NCBI RefSeq assembly: GCF_036059255.1
Contig: NZ_CP107947.1
Coordinates: 1,612,001 to 1,676,000 of the forward strand
Direction of reading: 5' to 3'
Source of the DNA: Micromonospora sp. NBC_00389
GTDB taxonomy: Bacteria; Actinomycetota; Actinomycetes; Mycobacteriales; Micromonosporaceae
Length of the DNA stretch: 64,000 bases
Below the pieces are notes generated by a model. The model saw only the letters and a list, made by a program, of their open reading frames with translations. It was not told the origin of the DNA and ran no database searches. Positions 41,167 through 51,699 of this stretch are shown here, piece by piece (position 1 is the stretch's first letter; the number at the start of each line of letters is the position of its first letter). The translations under genes were made by a program, and so were the position numbers.

Positions 41167-43992
41167 CTACTTGGTGGCCGGCTTGAGGCAGAGCACCCGG
41201 TTGGTGCCCTCGCCGGGCAGCACCACGTGCGGCTGCGTCGTGTCGGTGCACTTGTCCTTCGCGTCCACCTTGGAAACGATCGTGAACGCGCCGGCCTCGC
41301 CGCAGTCCGCCGCCGAGGCGCCCTGACCGGACTGCTTCACGCACGTGCCGACCGCCGGGTCGAAGCTGGGCGCCTCGTTCCCGCCGCCGAACTTGCCGAG
41401 CAGCATCAGCAGGCCGAGCGGCACCGCCAGGATGAGCACCGCCGCGATCAGCACCGCGGCCAGCACCCGACCGTTACGCACCTTCGGCACCGGTGGCTCT
41501 GCCTTCGGCTCCTCAGCGTCCGGCTTGAACGAGTCGAACCGGCCCTGGTCGGACTCGCTGGCCTGCTGACCCCAGGCCGGCGCGGCCTGCTGCGGCGCCG
41601 ACGGGAAGGCCGCCGCGAAGTTGGCGCCCGGTGCCGGCTCGGTGCCCGGCCCGCTGCCGAAGCCCGGTCCGCCGAAGCCGGGTCCGCCGAAGCCCGGCGT
41701 GCCGTTCACCGCGGCGGTGCCGGCGGCCGGAGAAGCGGGGCCGAACCGGTCGGCCGGACGCTCGGCACCGGACTGCGGCCGGACCCCGTTCACCGGCCGG
41801 TTGTTCCCGGGCGCGTCGACGAAGGACGGCACACCGGGCGGGAACGCCGGCGGCGCGGACGCCGCCTCACCGAACCCGTTCGGAGTCGCCGGCCGGTCGT
41901 CGAAGCGCGGTTCGGCCGGGGAGTCGCCGCCCCAACCGGGGCTGGCCTGCCGGTCAGGGCCGTTCTGCCAGTCGGGTGCCGCCTGGCGGTCGGAGCCGTT
42001 CTGCCAGTCAGGTGCTGCCTGGCGGTCAGGTCCGTTCTGCCAGTCGGGTGCTGCCTGGCGGTCGGAGCCATTCTGCCAGTCAGGTGCCTCCTGGCGTGCC
42101 GGGCCGTTCTGCCAGTCCGGTGCGCTCTGGCGCTCGGTGCCCGGGTCGGCCTGGAACGCCTCCGGCGCTGCCTGCTCCGGCTCGGATTGCGCCGGACGGC
42201 CGTACACCCGGGGCTGTGGCGCGGGCGCGCCGGCCGGCCGGATGGCCTGGTCGGTCGGGGGCATCACCCGGCTGGCCAGTGGCACGGAGGCGCTCGCCGA
42301 GGCCCGGCCCACCGCGCCGGCCGCCGACTCGGCCTCCGGCACCGGTACGACCGCACGGCCCGCTCCGGATTCCGGAGAGGTACGCGGGGCGGGCACCACC
42401 GCAGCGCCTGCCGAAGCCTCCTCGGCCCGGCCCCAACCGGCCGGCTCGGCCTCGTACTGCGCGGGGGCGTCCGGCTGCTCCCGCTCGGCGTACGCCGGCT
42501 GCTCGGCGTACGCCGGCTGCTCGGGGATCGCGGCGAACTGGGCGGGTGGCGCGTAGTCGACCGGCGGGGCGGCGGCCAGGCTGGCGCCCGGTACGCGCTG
42601 CTCCTGTGGCGGCAGTGGCACCGCGTTGGCCGGCGAGATGCCCGGCGCGGGCCCGGGCTGGTAGGCCGGTGGCTCGTCGCCCCGGTCGGCCTCCCAGCCA
42701 CCGCGGGACTGGGCGGAGGCCTCCGCCTCGGCGCGACCCCACACCTCGCCGGGTGCCCACGGCTGGGTGGCCGGCACAGCGGCGCTGCCCTGGGCGGCAT
42801 TGTCCGGGGCGGCGGCCCAGGCGGGCGTCCCGTCGTTGCCCGGCACGCTGGCGCTGGCCCGCGCCGGGGTGCCGGCCTGCTCCGGGGTCCATCCCGCCTG
42901 CTCCGGCCGTTCGGCCGGCTGGTCCTGGGCCGAGAGCACCCAGTCCGGCTGCTGCGGGCGGCTCTCGGCGCCACCCCAGGCGGCCGGCTGCGCGGCCTCG
43001 TCCTGCTTCACGTCAGCGCCGTCGCCCCACCCACCGGGCTGCGCCTGCTGCTGCTGTGCGGCCCAGCCGCCGGAGCGGCCCGGGTCGTCCTGGCTGGGCC
43101 AGTTTGCCGCCGGTGCCGGCACCTGGGCCGCGCCACGTGCCGCGGCCGGCTCGGCCTGCCCCCAGCCGGGGGCCGGCTGCTCGGTCTGCTCGGCGGCCTG
43201 GCCCCAGGTCTGGGGGGACTGCTCGGCCGGCGTCCACACCGGCTGGTCGTCGCGCGCGGCAGCGCCGGTGGCCCAGCCGCCGGAGGCGGCCGGGTCGTCC
43301 TGCTGACCGCTGCCGCCGGACCAGCCGCCGGCCTGCGCGGACTCGGGCTGCTGTGACTCGGCGCCGCGCCAGTCAGCGGCGGGTGGGTTGGCCTGCGCCG
43401 CCCCGCCCCAGCCGCCGGAGCGGGCCTGGTCGTCCTGCGGGGAGTCGGTGCTCCAGCCGCCGGAGCGGGCTGGGTCTTCCTGAGCCGGCCAGGCGGCGGT
43501 GGCCGGCGGCACCTGCGCGGCACCCCGCGCGGCGGCGGGCTGGGCCTGTGCCCAGTCGGGCTGCTCGGGGGCAGCCGCGGCCCAGGTGGGGGCACTCTGC
43601 TCGGCTGGCGTCCAGCCCTGCTGCTGCCCAGCCCACGGGGCGGGCTGCGCGTGGTCCGGTGCGCCCCCGCTGGCGGGCCAGGCGCCGGGCTGCTGCGGCG
43701 CCTCGTTCGCACCACCGCCGGTGGCCCAGGCGGGCTGTGCCGGGTCGGAGGGCTGCGGCGCGGCGCCGGAACCCCAGGCGGGGTTCGGCGGCTGCTCCGA
43801 CTGGGCCGCCCAGGCCGGTGCCGATGGGTTCTGCCGGGTCGGCGGTGGGGGCGCCCAGCCAAGGTCGGGGCCGGCGGCGTTGTAACCGTTGTCCGGCTGC
43901 GCCGGGCGGTCGCCGTACGGCGCCGGTCCGCCGGCGCCCGGTGACACCTCGTCCGGCTCCTGGCCGGGGCGGTGCGGGCCCTCGGACGTCAT
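41167..43992 (-). CDS. Large disordered membrane protein with LppU/SCO3897-type C-terminal domain
   Basis: A 941-aa protein. About 830 residues are low-complexity (Ala, Gln, Pro, Trp, Gly) with many W-containing motifs such as PAWAAQ, PDWAQAQ and GGWAAQ, including a 12-aa tandem repeat, QAAPDWQNGPDR/SDR, five to six copies at ~620-685. One span follows (~837-860, VLAAVLIAAVLILAVPLGLL), then a ~75-residue extracellular domain (FDPAVGTCVKQSG, DCGEAGAFTIVSKV, NRVLCLKPA) with four Cys, like LppU/SCO3897 proteins. The Trp/Gln-rich part would be cytoplasmic and may form condensates or bind partners; that is speculation. ATG start taken where the Gly/Pro-rich sequence begins. Confidence 0.8.
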   Translation of the reverse strand: MTSEGPHRPGQEPDEVSPGAGGPAPYGDRPAQPDNGYNAAGPDLGWAPPPPTRQNPSAPAWAAQSEQPPNPAWGSGAAPQPSDPAQPAWATGGGANEAPQQPGAWPASGGAPDHAQPAPWAGQQQGWTPAEQSAPTWAAAAPEQPDWAQAQPAAARGAAQVPPATAAWPAQEDPARSGGWSTDSPQDDQARSGGWGGAAQANPPAADWRGAESQQPESAQAGGWSGGSGQQDDPAASGGWATGAAARDDQPVWTPAEQSPQTWGQAAEQTEQPAPGWGQAEPAAARGAAQVPAPAANWPSQDDPGRSGGWAAQQQQAQPGGWGDGADVKQDEAAQPAAWGGAESRPQQPDWVLSAQDQPAERPEQAGWTPEQAGTPARASASVPGNDGTPAWAAAPDNAAQGSAAVPATQPWAPGEVWGRAEAEASAQSRGGWEADRGDEPPAYQPGPAPGISPANAVPLPPQEQRVPGASLAAAPPVDYAPPAQFAAIPEQPAYAEQPAYAEREQPDAPAQYEAEPAGWGRAEEASAGAAVVPAPRTSPESGAGRAVVPVPEAESAAGAVGRASASASVPLASRVMPPTDQAIRPAGAPAPQPRVYGRPAQSEPEQAAPEAFQADPGTERQSAPDWQNGPARQEAPDWQNGSDRQAAPDWQNGPDRQAAPDWQNGSDRQAAPDWQNGPDRQASPGWGGDSPAEPRFDDRPATPNGFGEAASAPPAFPPGVPSFVDAPGNNRPVNGVRPQSGAERPADRFGPASPAAGTAAVNGTPGFGGPGFGGPGFGSGPGTEPAPGANFAAAFPSAPQQAAPAWGQQASESDQGRFDSFKPDAEEPKAEPPVPKVRNGRVLAAVLIAAVLILAVPLGLLMLLGKFGGGNEAPSFDPAVGTCVKQSGQGASAADCGEAGAFTIVSKVDAKDKCTDTTQPHVVLPGEGTNRVLCLKPATK

Positions 43993-44271
43993 GGGTGCGC
44001 CTCCTCCATCACATGTCGGCCGCCGGTGCCGATCGGTCTCCTCGGCATGGCTGCCGGCTTCACCGGCGTACTGCCGTGCCGGCTCCCCGCACGGTATCCG
44101 GTAGCCGCACAGCGCGTCCAAGGAGCACCGGTCGTCACTCCGCGTTGCCGGTCGGTGTCGAGCAGCTTCTATCGGATCGGCATGTGCCGGGCCAGCGGGC
44201 GGTGACCGAAGCCCACCGTACCGGGCGCTGCGGCAGGGCGGAATCCCGGTGCCGAGGCGCGGTGAAACGCC

Positions 44272-44303
44272 GATGGCCCACCCGGCTCGCCGGGTGGGCC
44301 ATC
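44272..44303 (-). terminator. Terminator after the 45-aa gene
   Basis: A perfect 14-bp stem, GATGGCCCACCCGG with its complement, loop CTCG. Confidence 0.8.
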
Positions 44304-44335
44304 GATCTGGAGGAGGTGAGGAAAGTGGTGGAGCG

Positions 44336-44473
44336 TCAGCTCATGTGACGCTGGGCGATGACGAGGAGTTCGTCGCGGACCGCCGGCGAGCTCGCGGACC
44401 GCAGCGCGTGCTCGATGGCACGGGCGCGGCGGGTGGCGTCGCGGTGGTTGCGGATGCGCTCGATCATGCTCAT
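44336..44473 (-). CDS. Small conserved-looking protein (45 aa)
   Basis: A 45-codon frame: MSMIERIRNHRDATRRARAI, then EHALRSASSPAVRDELLVIAQ and RHMS. It is helical and basic, with AGGGGG 8-9 nt before its ATG and a strong terminator after it, so it appears to be a complete transcription unit. No family known to me. Confidence 0.65.
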   Translation of the reverse strand: MSMIERIRNHRDATRRARAIEHALRSASSPAVRDELLVIAQRHMS

Positions 44474-44631
44474 TGGTGGGTCCCCCTGGCTATTCGGTTG
44501 TCAGCCCTTGATGGCTCTATTTAACCTCAGAACCGGGTCAACTTCCATCGATTATTAGGTGAGCTGGGACACCTGCCTAACAATCAAAGGCCAGAGGGCC
44601 TGGTGGCCGACGGTTTCGTTTGCTGAACGGA

Positions 44632-44675
44632 CACGGCCGGTGTGCCAGGGATTAACCCGTGGCACACCGGCCGTG
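44632..44675 (-). terminator. Terminator of the 2-oxoacid dehydrogenase operon
   Basis: A perfect 16-bp stem, CACGGCCGGTGTGCCA with its complement, and a 12-nt loop, 18 nt beyond the E2 stop codon. Confidence 0.88.
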
Positions 44676-44692
44676 GCCTGGTGTTCGGACGG

Positions 44693-46162
44693 TCAGGTCC
44701 AGGCGAGCAGCGCCGCCTCCGGGTCAGCGAGGAAGTCGCCGATGTCGCGCAGGAACTTCGAGCCCAGTTCACCATCGATGATCCGGTGGTCGAAGCTCAG
44801 CCCCAGCGTGGTGACCTGACGCACCTTGACCTTGCCCTTGTGCACCCAGGGCATCTCCCGCACCGCGCCGAAGGCCAGGATCGCCGACTCACCCGGCGGC
44901 AGGATCGGCGTGCCGGTGTCCACCCCGAACACCCCGACGTTGGTGATGGTCAGGGTGCCGCCGGACATGTCCGCCGGCGAGGTGCGCCCGGACTTCGCCG
45001 TCTGCACCAGATCGGTCAGCGCGTCCGCCAGCTCGCGCAGCGAGAGCCGGCCGGCGTCCTTCACGTTCGGCACGATCAGGCCGCGCTCGGTGGCCGCTGC
45101 GATACCGAGGTTGACGTACTCCTTGACCACGATCTCGTCGCCGGCCCAGGTCGAGTTGACCATCGGATGACGCTTGACCGCCAGCAGCACGGCCTTCGCC
45201 ACCAGCAGCAGCGGCGAGACCCGGACGTCGCGCCACTCCCGCCGGTCGCGCAGCCGGTCGAGCGCCTTCATCGCCCGGGTCACGTCGACGGTCAGGAACT
45301 CCGTCACATGCGGGGCGGTGAACGCCGAGCGGGACATGTTCTCGGCGGTGAGCTTGCGTACCCCCTTGACCGGGATGCGCTGCTCGCGGTCGGCGCCGAA
45401 GCTCGCGGCGCTCGCGGCCGCCGACGTCACCGCGATCGGCTCGGCCGCCGCCACGGCCCCGCTCGCCGCCTGCTGCACGTCCTCCCGGGTAATCGAGCCC
45501 AGCGGACCCGAACCGGTCAGCGTGCGCAGGTCGACGCCGAGGTCCTTGGCGAGCTTGCGCACCGGCGGCTTGGCCAGCACCAGCCCGCCGGCCAGCGGAG
45601 CGCCCTGGCCGTTCTGCCCAGGCGCCGGCACGGCTGCCGGCTGTGGAGCCGGCGCGACCGGCGCCAGCGCGGGCGTCGCCTCGGCCTGCGCGGGGACGCC
45701 ACCCTTGCGCGGGCGGCGCTTCGCGGAGGTGGTGCGCGGGCCGTAGCCGACCAGCACCGCGGTCCGGCCACCCGGGGCGGGACCGCCGATCAGGCCGGGC
45801 TCCACCATGCCCTCGGCCGGTGCCACCTCGACCGCGGCCAGCGAGGCCGCCGACGGGGTGGGCAGGGAGCCGCCGGGCGTGGCCGTGGTCGACGGCTCGG
45901 CCAGCGGGCCGGCGCCCGGGTCGGTGTCGATCGCGATGATCGGCGTGCCGACCTCGACCGTGGTGCCCTCCGGGTGGAAGATCGCGTGCACCTGCCCGGC
46001 CCACTTCGCCGGGATCTCCACGGCCGCCTTGGCCGTCTCCACCTCGACGATCGGCTGGTTCAGCTCGATGGTGTCGCCGACCTTGACCAGCCAGGACAGG
46101 ATCTCGCCCTCGGTCAACCCCTCACCCAGGTCGGGCAGGTTGAATTCCTTGATCCGGGACAT
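44693..46162 (-). CDS. Dihydrolipoamide acyltransferase (E2) of a 2-oxoacid dehydrogenase complex
   Basis: A 489-aa E2 with one lipoyl domain (~1-80; lipoylated Lys in VETAKAAVEIP, ~46), an Ala/Pro-rich linker, a peripheral subunit-binding domain (~205-240; KPPVRKLAKDLGVDLRTL) and the catalytic core (~265-489; TLGLSFDHRIIDG with the active His). It transfers the acyl group from E1 to CoA. Together with E1alpha and E1beta it is the actinobacterial BkdABC/PdhABC arrangement; branched-chain 2-oxoacids are the likelier substrate given the separate E1 subunits, but pyruvate cannot be excluded. No E3 gene is in the operon, so a shared lipoamide dehydrogenase is expected elsewhere. Confidence 0.93.
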   Translation of the reverse strand: MSRIKEFNLPDLGEGLTEGEILSWLVKVGDTIELNQPIVEVETAKAAVEIPAKWAGQVHAIFHPEGTTVEVGTPIIAIDTDPGAGPLAEPSTTATPGGSLPTPSAASLAAVEVAPAEGMVEPGLIGGPAPGGRTAVLVGYGPRTTSAKRRPRKGGVPAQAEATPALAPVAPAPQPAAVPAPGQNGQGAPLAGGLVLAKPPVRKLAKDLGVDLRTLTGSGPLGSITREDVQQAASGAVAAAEPIAVTSAAASAASFGADREQRIPVKGVRKLTAENMSRSAFTAPHVTEFLTVDVTRAMKALDRLRDRREWRDVRVSPLLLVAKAVLLAVKRHPMVNSTWAGDEIVVKEYVNLGIAAATERGLIVPNVKDAGRLSLRELADALTDLVQTAKSGRTSPADMSGGTLTITNVGVFGVDTGTPILPPGESAILAFGAVREMPWVHKGKVKVRQVTTLGLSFDHRIIDGELGSKFLRDIGDFLADPEAALLAWT

Positions 46163-46167
46163 GCCGC

Positions 46168-47156
<989 letters not shown>

Positions 47157-47157
<1 letters not shown>

Positions 47158-48332
47158 CAGTGGGCGCTCCCCTCGAACGACTCCATGTAGCGGCTGAACT
47201 GCGTGCGCTGCTCGTCGAGCAGCGGAGACCCGTTGGGGTAGACGTGGTCGAACATCGTCACCGGCTCCGGGTTGGGCATGGCGAGCACCCGCTCGCGCAG
47301 GTGCACCGACTCGCGGCGGGCCTGCTCGTCGACCTCGGCGAAGAAGTCGGCGCCGGCGATCTGCTGCTTTTCCAGGAAGGCCTTGACCCGGGCGATCGGG
47401 TCCTTGGCCTGCCACGCCTCGACCTCGCTGGCGATCCGGTAACGGGTCGGGTCGTCGGAGGTGGTGTGCGCGCCCATCCGGTAGGTGTACGCCTCGATCA
47501 GGCTCGGGCCCTGCCCGTGCCGGGCGTTGTCCAGCGCGGTACGGGTGACCGCGTAGGTGGCCAGCACGTCGTTGCCGTCCACCCGGATGCCGGGGAAGCC
47601 GAAGCCGGCGGCCCGCTGGTAGAGGGGGATGCGGGTCTGCCGCTCCAGAGGCTCGGAGATCGCGTACTGGTTGTTCTGGCAGAAGAAGACCATTGGCGCG
47701 TTGAACACACCGGCCCAGACAAATGCCTCGTTGACGTCACCCTGGCTGGTGGCCCCGTCGCCGAAGTAGGCGATCACCGCTTCGCCGTCGTCGGTGCCGG
47801 TCTTGCCGTCCATGGTGATGCCCATGGCGTAGCCGGTCGCGTGCAGGGTCTGCGCCCCGATCACGATCGTGTACATGTTGAACTTGAACTCGTTCGGGTC
47901 CCAGCCGCCCTGGTCGACGCCGCGGAACAGGCCGAGCGGCATGATCGGGTCGATGCCCCGGCAGTAGAGGACGCCGTGCTCCCGGTAGGTCGGGAAGGCC
48001 ATGTCCTGGGTCCGCAGCGCGCGCCCGGAGCCGACCTGGGCCGCCTCCTGGCCGAGCAGGCTGGCCCAGATGCCCAGCTCGCCCTGCCGCTGGAGCGCGG
48101 TCGCCTCGGCGTCGAGCTTGCGGACCAGCACCAGATCGCGGTAGAGCCCGCGGTACTCCTCGTCGGTGAAGTCGACGCGGTACTCGATGCCGTCCGGCCC
48201 GATGACGCTCTCGATCCGCTCGCCTTCGGGGGTGAGCAGCTGCACCAGCTCGGGATTGCCAGCCGCGCTCTTCCTGGAGCGGGGTGCCGCCCGCCTGCTG
48301 CGGGTGGTGCCCCCGGGGTCGCCCTTTGCCAT
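47157..48332 (-). CDS. 2-oxoacid dehydrogenase E1 alpha subunit
   Basis: The 391-aa alpha subunit, with the ThDP motif AYFGDGATSQGDVNEAFVWA (GDG-x25-NN; FFCQNNQYAIS), and TYRMGAHTTSDDPTRYR, where phosphorylation-loop-like residues occur. The basic N-terminus (MAKGDPGGTTRSRRAAPRSR) is family-typical in actinobacteria. ATG 48332 was chosen over an upstream alternative 18 codons away because the latter adds only Arg-rich sequence. First gene of the operon. Confidence 0.95.
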
Positions 48333-48856
48333 CCGTCTCTCCCTGTCATGTCTGCGTCGGCACCGGGGGGTCACCCGGCCGCGCAACTCGTGCGCCTGTC
48401 CGGCTGCTGCCGGACCGGTTCCTGGCGGCCGCGCCTAGCCCCGGTGGGGGTTGCCGCGCGGCGTGAGCCGGATTCTGGCCGAACCCGGTTCGGGAGCGCC
48501 GGCGCTCAACCGCGCCTGCCGCGAGGGTGCGCGGAGGTCACGGCTGCGTTGCCGTCGTGCTCCATATTCGCAGAGCAGGTGAGCGCGCCCACAGTACGCC
48601 CGCCCCGCATTCCGACCGCCCACCCTTTGACGTCCTTTGTCGCCATGATGCCGCGACGCGGGCGCTAGGCGGTCCGGCGACGGTTCGTCATCGTTCGGTC
48701 ATCTCCGCGTGTCGACACGCGGTGGAGGTTGGCTAACGCAGGGTAACTAGGCGAGGCTGATTACCGCAGGATCGTGCTGATCGGGTGATTTGCCGGTGTT
48801 TTTCAGCCGACGGTGTCCGTCCGCGTCCTTCCGAAGCCGACGACAAGGGGTGTGCG
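48333..48856. other. Divergent intergenic region (524 bp)
   Basis: Separates the leftward E1alpha operon from the rightward Pro/Ser-rich gene. I see no RNA gene, no repeat and no protein-like frame. From 48721 the composition shifts to lower G+C (GGCTAACGCAGGGTAACTAG; TGATTTGCCGGTGTTTTTCA), probably the promoter of the rightward gene, but no confident -35/-10 pair can be named. Confidence 0.5.
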
Positions 48857-49582
48857 GTGCACGAGCCAGGTGACGGTCCCGGCACACCGGCGCTCGGCCT
48901 GCACCGGTCGCCCGGCGGCTACCGCCCGGTGGTCGGCGCGCACCGCGCCCCCGGCGCCGGCAGCCCCTCCCGCGGTTACCTGCTCACCGTCGCGCTGCTG
49001 GCCGGCACCGCCTCGATGCCCATCCTCGCCGCGATCAGCGCGGGCTCGGCAACGTCGGGCAGCACCGCGCTACCGGACAGCAGCACCCCCTTCATCCCCA
49101 CTCCGTCGGTCGGGCCGGTGGTGATCCCGCTGCCGATGACCAGCCAGCCGGCACTTCCGCCACCCGCCACGCCCAGCGTCGGCCCGACCGCCACCGATGG
49201 CTGGCTGCCCGCCGCTCCCCGACGTGTCCCGGACCGGCCGGGGCCCGCGCCGGCTGCCGCCAACGCGGAGCCCGCACGTCATGCGGTACCGCCGCCAGCA
49301 CCGAGGCCCACCCGGAGCAGACCGCCGTCCCCGTCCCCGCCCAGCCCGTCGCCGGTGCCGTCGCCGACCGGTTCGCCGACCGACCCGCCGGACCCGACCC
49401 CGAGTCCGACGCCGAGCCCGACGCCAACCGTGCCGGCGACGCCGACCGAGACCGATTCCTCGACCCCGACCGCATCGCCGACCAGCACACCGTCCGTACC
49501 GGCCAGCACGCCCACACCGACCGCCACCCCCGGTGCATCGGGCAGCCGGCCCAGCCCGACCGCCCGTCCACGCCCACGGTGA
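48857..49582 (+). CDS. Membrane-anchored or secreted Pro/Ser/Thr-rich protein (241 aa)
   Basis: After ~40 polar residues a single span follows (~40-62, RGYLLTVALLAGTASMPILAA), then ~180 residues dominated by Pro, Ser and Thr (PTPSPTPSPTPTVPATP-type repeats). This is typical of wall-crossing or O-mannosylated stalk proteins of actinobacteria. No catalytic domain is present at the end, so it may act as a spacer or be truncated relative to a longer ancestor. The GTG start lies 7 nt after AAGGGG. Confidence 0.6.
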   Translation: MHEPGDGPGTPALGLHRSPGGYRPVVGAHRAPGAGSPSRGYLLTVALLAGTASMPILAAISAGSATSGSTALPDSSTPFIPTPSVGPVVIPLPMTSQPALPPPATPSVGPTATDGWLPAAPRRVPDRPGPAPAAANAEPARHAVPPPAPRPTRSRPPSPSPPSPSPVPSPTGSPTDPPDPTPSPTPSPTPTVPATPTETDSSTPTASPTSTPSVPASTPTPTATPGASGSRPSPTARPRPR

Positions 49583-49703
49583 GCCGGTCGCCGCTGGCCG
49601 GACCGACGCACCCCACGGTGTCCCCGGCGGTACGGTGACGATCAGGCGCGACCGAGCCGGTGCCGGCGGTGGTCGGCGGTAGGCGCGTACCGGAGGGGGT
49701 GGC

Positions 49704-50327
49704 GTGGGCGGCGGTGCGGAACTCCGCCCGGTCACCACCCGGCCCGGCCCCGGGCTGCGGGTCGCCCGGCTCGTCACCGAGCTGACCGCCCCGGCCGTGC
49801 TGGTGTCGCTGCTGATGGTCGCCGTGAGCTGGCACAGCGCCCGGCGCGCGAGTCACGGCCTGGCGTGGGGCCTGCTCGCCACGCTCTTCGTCACCGGCAT
49901 TCCGTTCGCCTACATCGTCGGCGGGGTACGCCGCGGCCGGCTCACCGACCACCACATCGGCCGTCGGGAGCAGCGTCGGGTGCCGCTACTGGTCGGCCTC
50001 GGCTCGGTCGCCGCCGGGCTGGCCCTGCTCGCCGTGCTCGGCGCGCCCCGCCCGCTGCTGGCGCTGGCGGTGGCCGGGCTGGTCGGTCTGGTGGTCGCCG
50101 TGTCGGTGAGCCACTGGTGGAAGATGTCGATCCACTCGGCGGTGGCCGCCGGCACGCTGGTCATCCTTGCGCTGACCTTCGGTGCCCGGCTGCTCTTCGC
50201 CGCGCCGCTGCTGGCCGTCGTCGGCTGGTCCCGGGTGCGGCTGCGCGACCACACCGTGCCACAGGTGCTGGCTGGCGGTGTGCTCGGCGCACTCATCGCC
50301 GGGCTGGTCTTCGGCCTGCTGCGCTGA
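49704..50327 (+). CDS. PAP2-like membrane phosphatase (207 aa)
   Basis: Six hydrophobic segments. The C-terminal half has KMSIHSAVAAGTLVIL and WSRVRLRDHTVPQVLAGGVLG, which correspond to the second and third phosphatase motifs of the PAP2 superfamily (SxHxxxA and SRxxxxxHxxxDVxxG). The final motif has Pro-Gln in place of Asp-Val, and the first motif (KxxxxxxRP) is not clear, so activity is uncertain. Relatives dephosphorylate lipid phosphates such as undecaprenyl diphosphate. GTG start; 120 bp from the preceding gene. Confidence 0.75.
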   Translation: MGGGAELRPVTTRPGPGLRVARLVTELTAPAVLVSLLMVAVSWHSARRASHGLAWGLLATLFVTGIPFAYIVGGVRRGRLTDHHIGRREQRRVPLLVGLGSVAAGLALLAVLGAPRPLLALAVAGLVGLVVAVSVSHWWKMSIHSAVAAGTLVILALTFGARLLFAAPLLAVVGWSRVRLRDHTVPQVLAGGVLGALIAGLVFGLLR

Positions 50328-50418
50328 CCGCGCCTGCCGCGCGGAGACTGGGCCTGCTGTGCGGAGACCGGGCCTGGCACCCGCCGGGCGGCGAGAATGC
50401 CGCCCGGCCGGGATGCCG

Positions 50419-51642
50419 TCAGGCGCCGTCGTCGGCGAGGCGGTGCCGGTTCGCCTCGATCCAGGCGTCGAGGGCGGCCGGGTCGTCCGGGTCCACCCCG
50501 TCGGCCATCAGCTGGGCGACGGCTGCGGTGGCCGGGCTGCGCCGCTCACCGGTGGAGTAGAGGCGGGCGAACTCCGGCACCATCTCCTCGATCGCCTCGT
50601 CGGTGCGCGCGGCGGCCGACTCGGGCAACCCGCGCTGGCGCGACGCGTACCGGGCCCAGGCGCGCAGGACCCGGGGCAGCATCGCCGCGTCGTCCATGTC
50701 CAGCACCGCGCGGCGGTGCACCCAGTCGAGCAGGAACAGCCCGGACACCGCGGGGCTCCACCGCATCGGGTCAGCGTCCGGGAAGGTCGCCGAGTGATCC
50801 AGCAGCAGACTCAGGCAGAAGTGCAGCGAGGCCAGCTCCGGGCCGTCGACGGTGTCCAGCCCGAACCGGGTGGCCTCCGGCGCGGCCAGGAACCGCCGGA
50901 CCAGGTCGGTGCGCTCAGCGGCGGAGAGCGGCTCGACCTCCGCCGGGCCGGTCGGGTCGGCGGCGGTGGGCAGCACCGCCAGCCGGAGGCCGACCAGCGC
51001 GCGGTCGGTGGAGAGCGAGCCCTCGCCGGGTAGCTCGCCCAGGTCGTCGGTGACCGCGAGATGCCGGGCCACCTCGCCGCGCAGCCGGGCCGGGTCCTCG
51101 GTGCGGAACCAGGTCAGCTCGTCGTCCGCGCACATCTGCCGGACCTGGTCCAGGATCCGTTCCGCTGGCCCGCCGACGAAGATGTCCTTGGTGATCCCGA
51201 TGTTGTGGTCCACCAGGGCCACCAGCGCGTGTTCGGGACCGCCGGCCTCGTCGTCGTAGGCGAAGGTGGCGAGGTAGGAGGTCTGGTCGCCGTACACATC
51301 GCCGTACGCCCAACTGCCGGTCAGGTGCACCCGGCCGAGCTGCTCGGCCCAGGCCGGTGTCTGGCTGCCCGGGCGCACCCGCTCGGTGCCCTCGGCGTCC
51401 GGGACGAGCGCGGCGAAGACCTGCCGGATGGTGGTTGCCGCGGCGATCCGGCGGCGGGTGGTGGCGGCGAGGAACCCGGTGACGAACTCCCGTACGGCGG
51501 TGTCGCGGTCGGTCTCCGCGATCGCGTAGACGCTGCCCAGCAGTGCGCTGCCCAGCATCTCGGCGTCCAGCGCGGTATCCAGCTTGGTCACGTCGCGTGC
51601 GGCGTGCAGCACCGCGTCGTAGGGGGTCTGAGGCGTGGCCAT
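50419..51642 (-). CDS. Conserved hypothetical protein (407 aa)
   Basis: A soluble, acidic protein with no signal peptide. Recognisable stretches are YDAVLHAARDVTKLDTALDA, TSYLATFAYDDEAGGPEHAL, ALVDHNIGITKDIFVGGPAE and ASRQRGLPESAAARTDEAIE. I recall near-identical unnamed proteins across actinobacteria, mostly close to genes for chaperones or GTPases. No motif suggests catalysis. It lies 57 bp downstream of the dynamin-like pair, same direction, and may be co-transcribed. Confidence 0.75.
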   Translation of the reverse strand: MATPQTPYDAVLHAARDVTKLDTALDAEMLGSALLGSVYAIAETDRDTAVREFVTGFLAATTRRRIAAATTIRQVFAALVPDAEGTERVRPGSQTPAWAEQLGRVHLTGSWAYGDVYGDQTSYLATFAYDDEAGGPEHALVALVDHNIGITKDIFVGGPAERILDQVRQMCADDELTWFRTEDPARLRGEVARHLAVTDDLGELPGEGSLSTDRALVGLRLAVLPTAADPTGPAEVEPLSAAERTDLVRRFLAAPEATRFGLDTVDGPELASLHFCLSLLLDHSATFPDADPMRWSPAVSGLFLLDWVHRRAVLDMDDAAMLPRVLRAWARYASRQRGLPESAAARTDEAIEEMVPEFARLYSTGERRSPATAAVAQLMADGVDPDDPAALDAWIEANRHRLADDGA

Positions 51643-51699
51643 GCTCCGACCCTACGCCGCCCGAGGGGTACGCAGAGCGCTAGCGAGCCGTGCGGAGGG

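Noticed and set aside
40333..43356. 1007-aa plus-strand frame opposite the NHL and LppU-like genes
   Set aside because: Low-complexity antisense reading of the disordered protein; no domains, no ribosome site.
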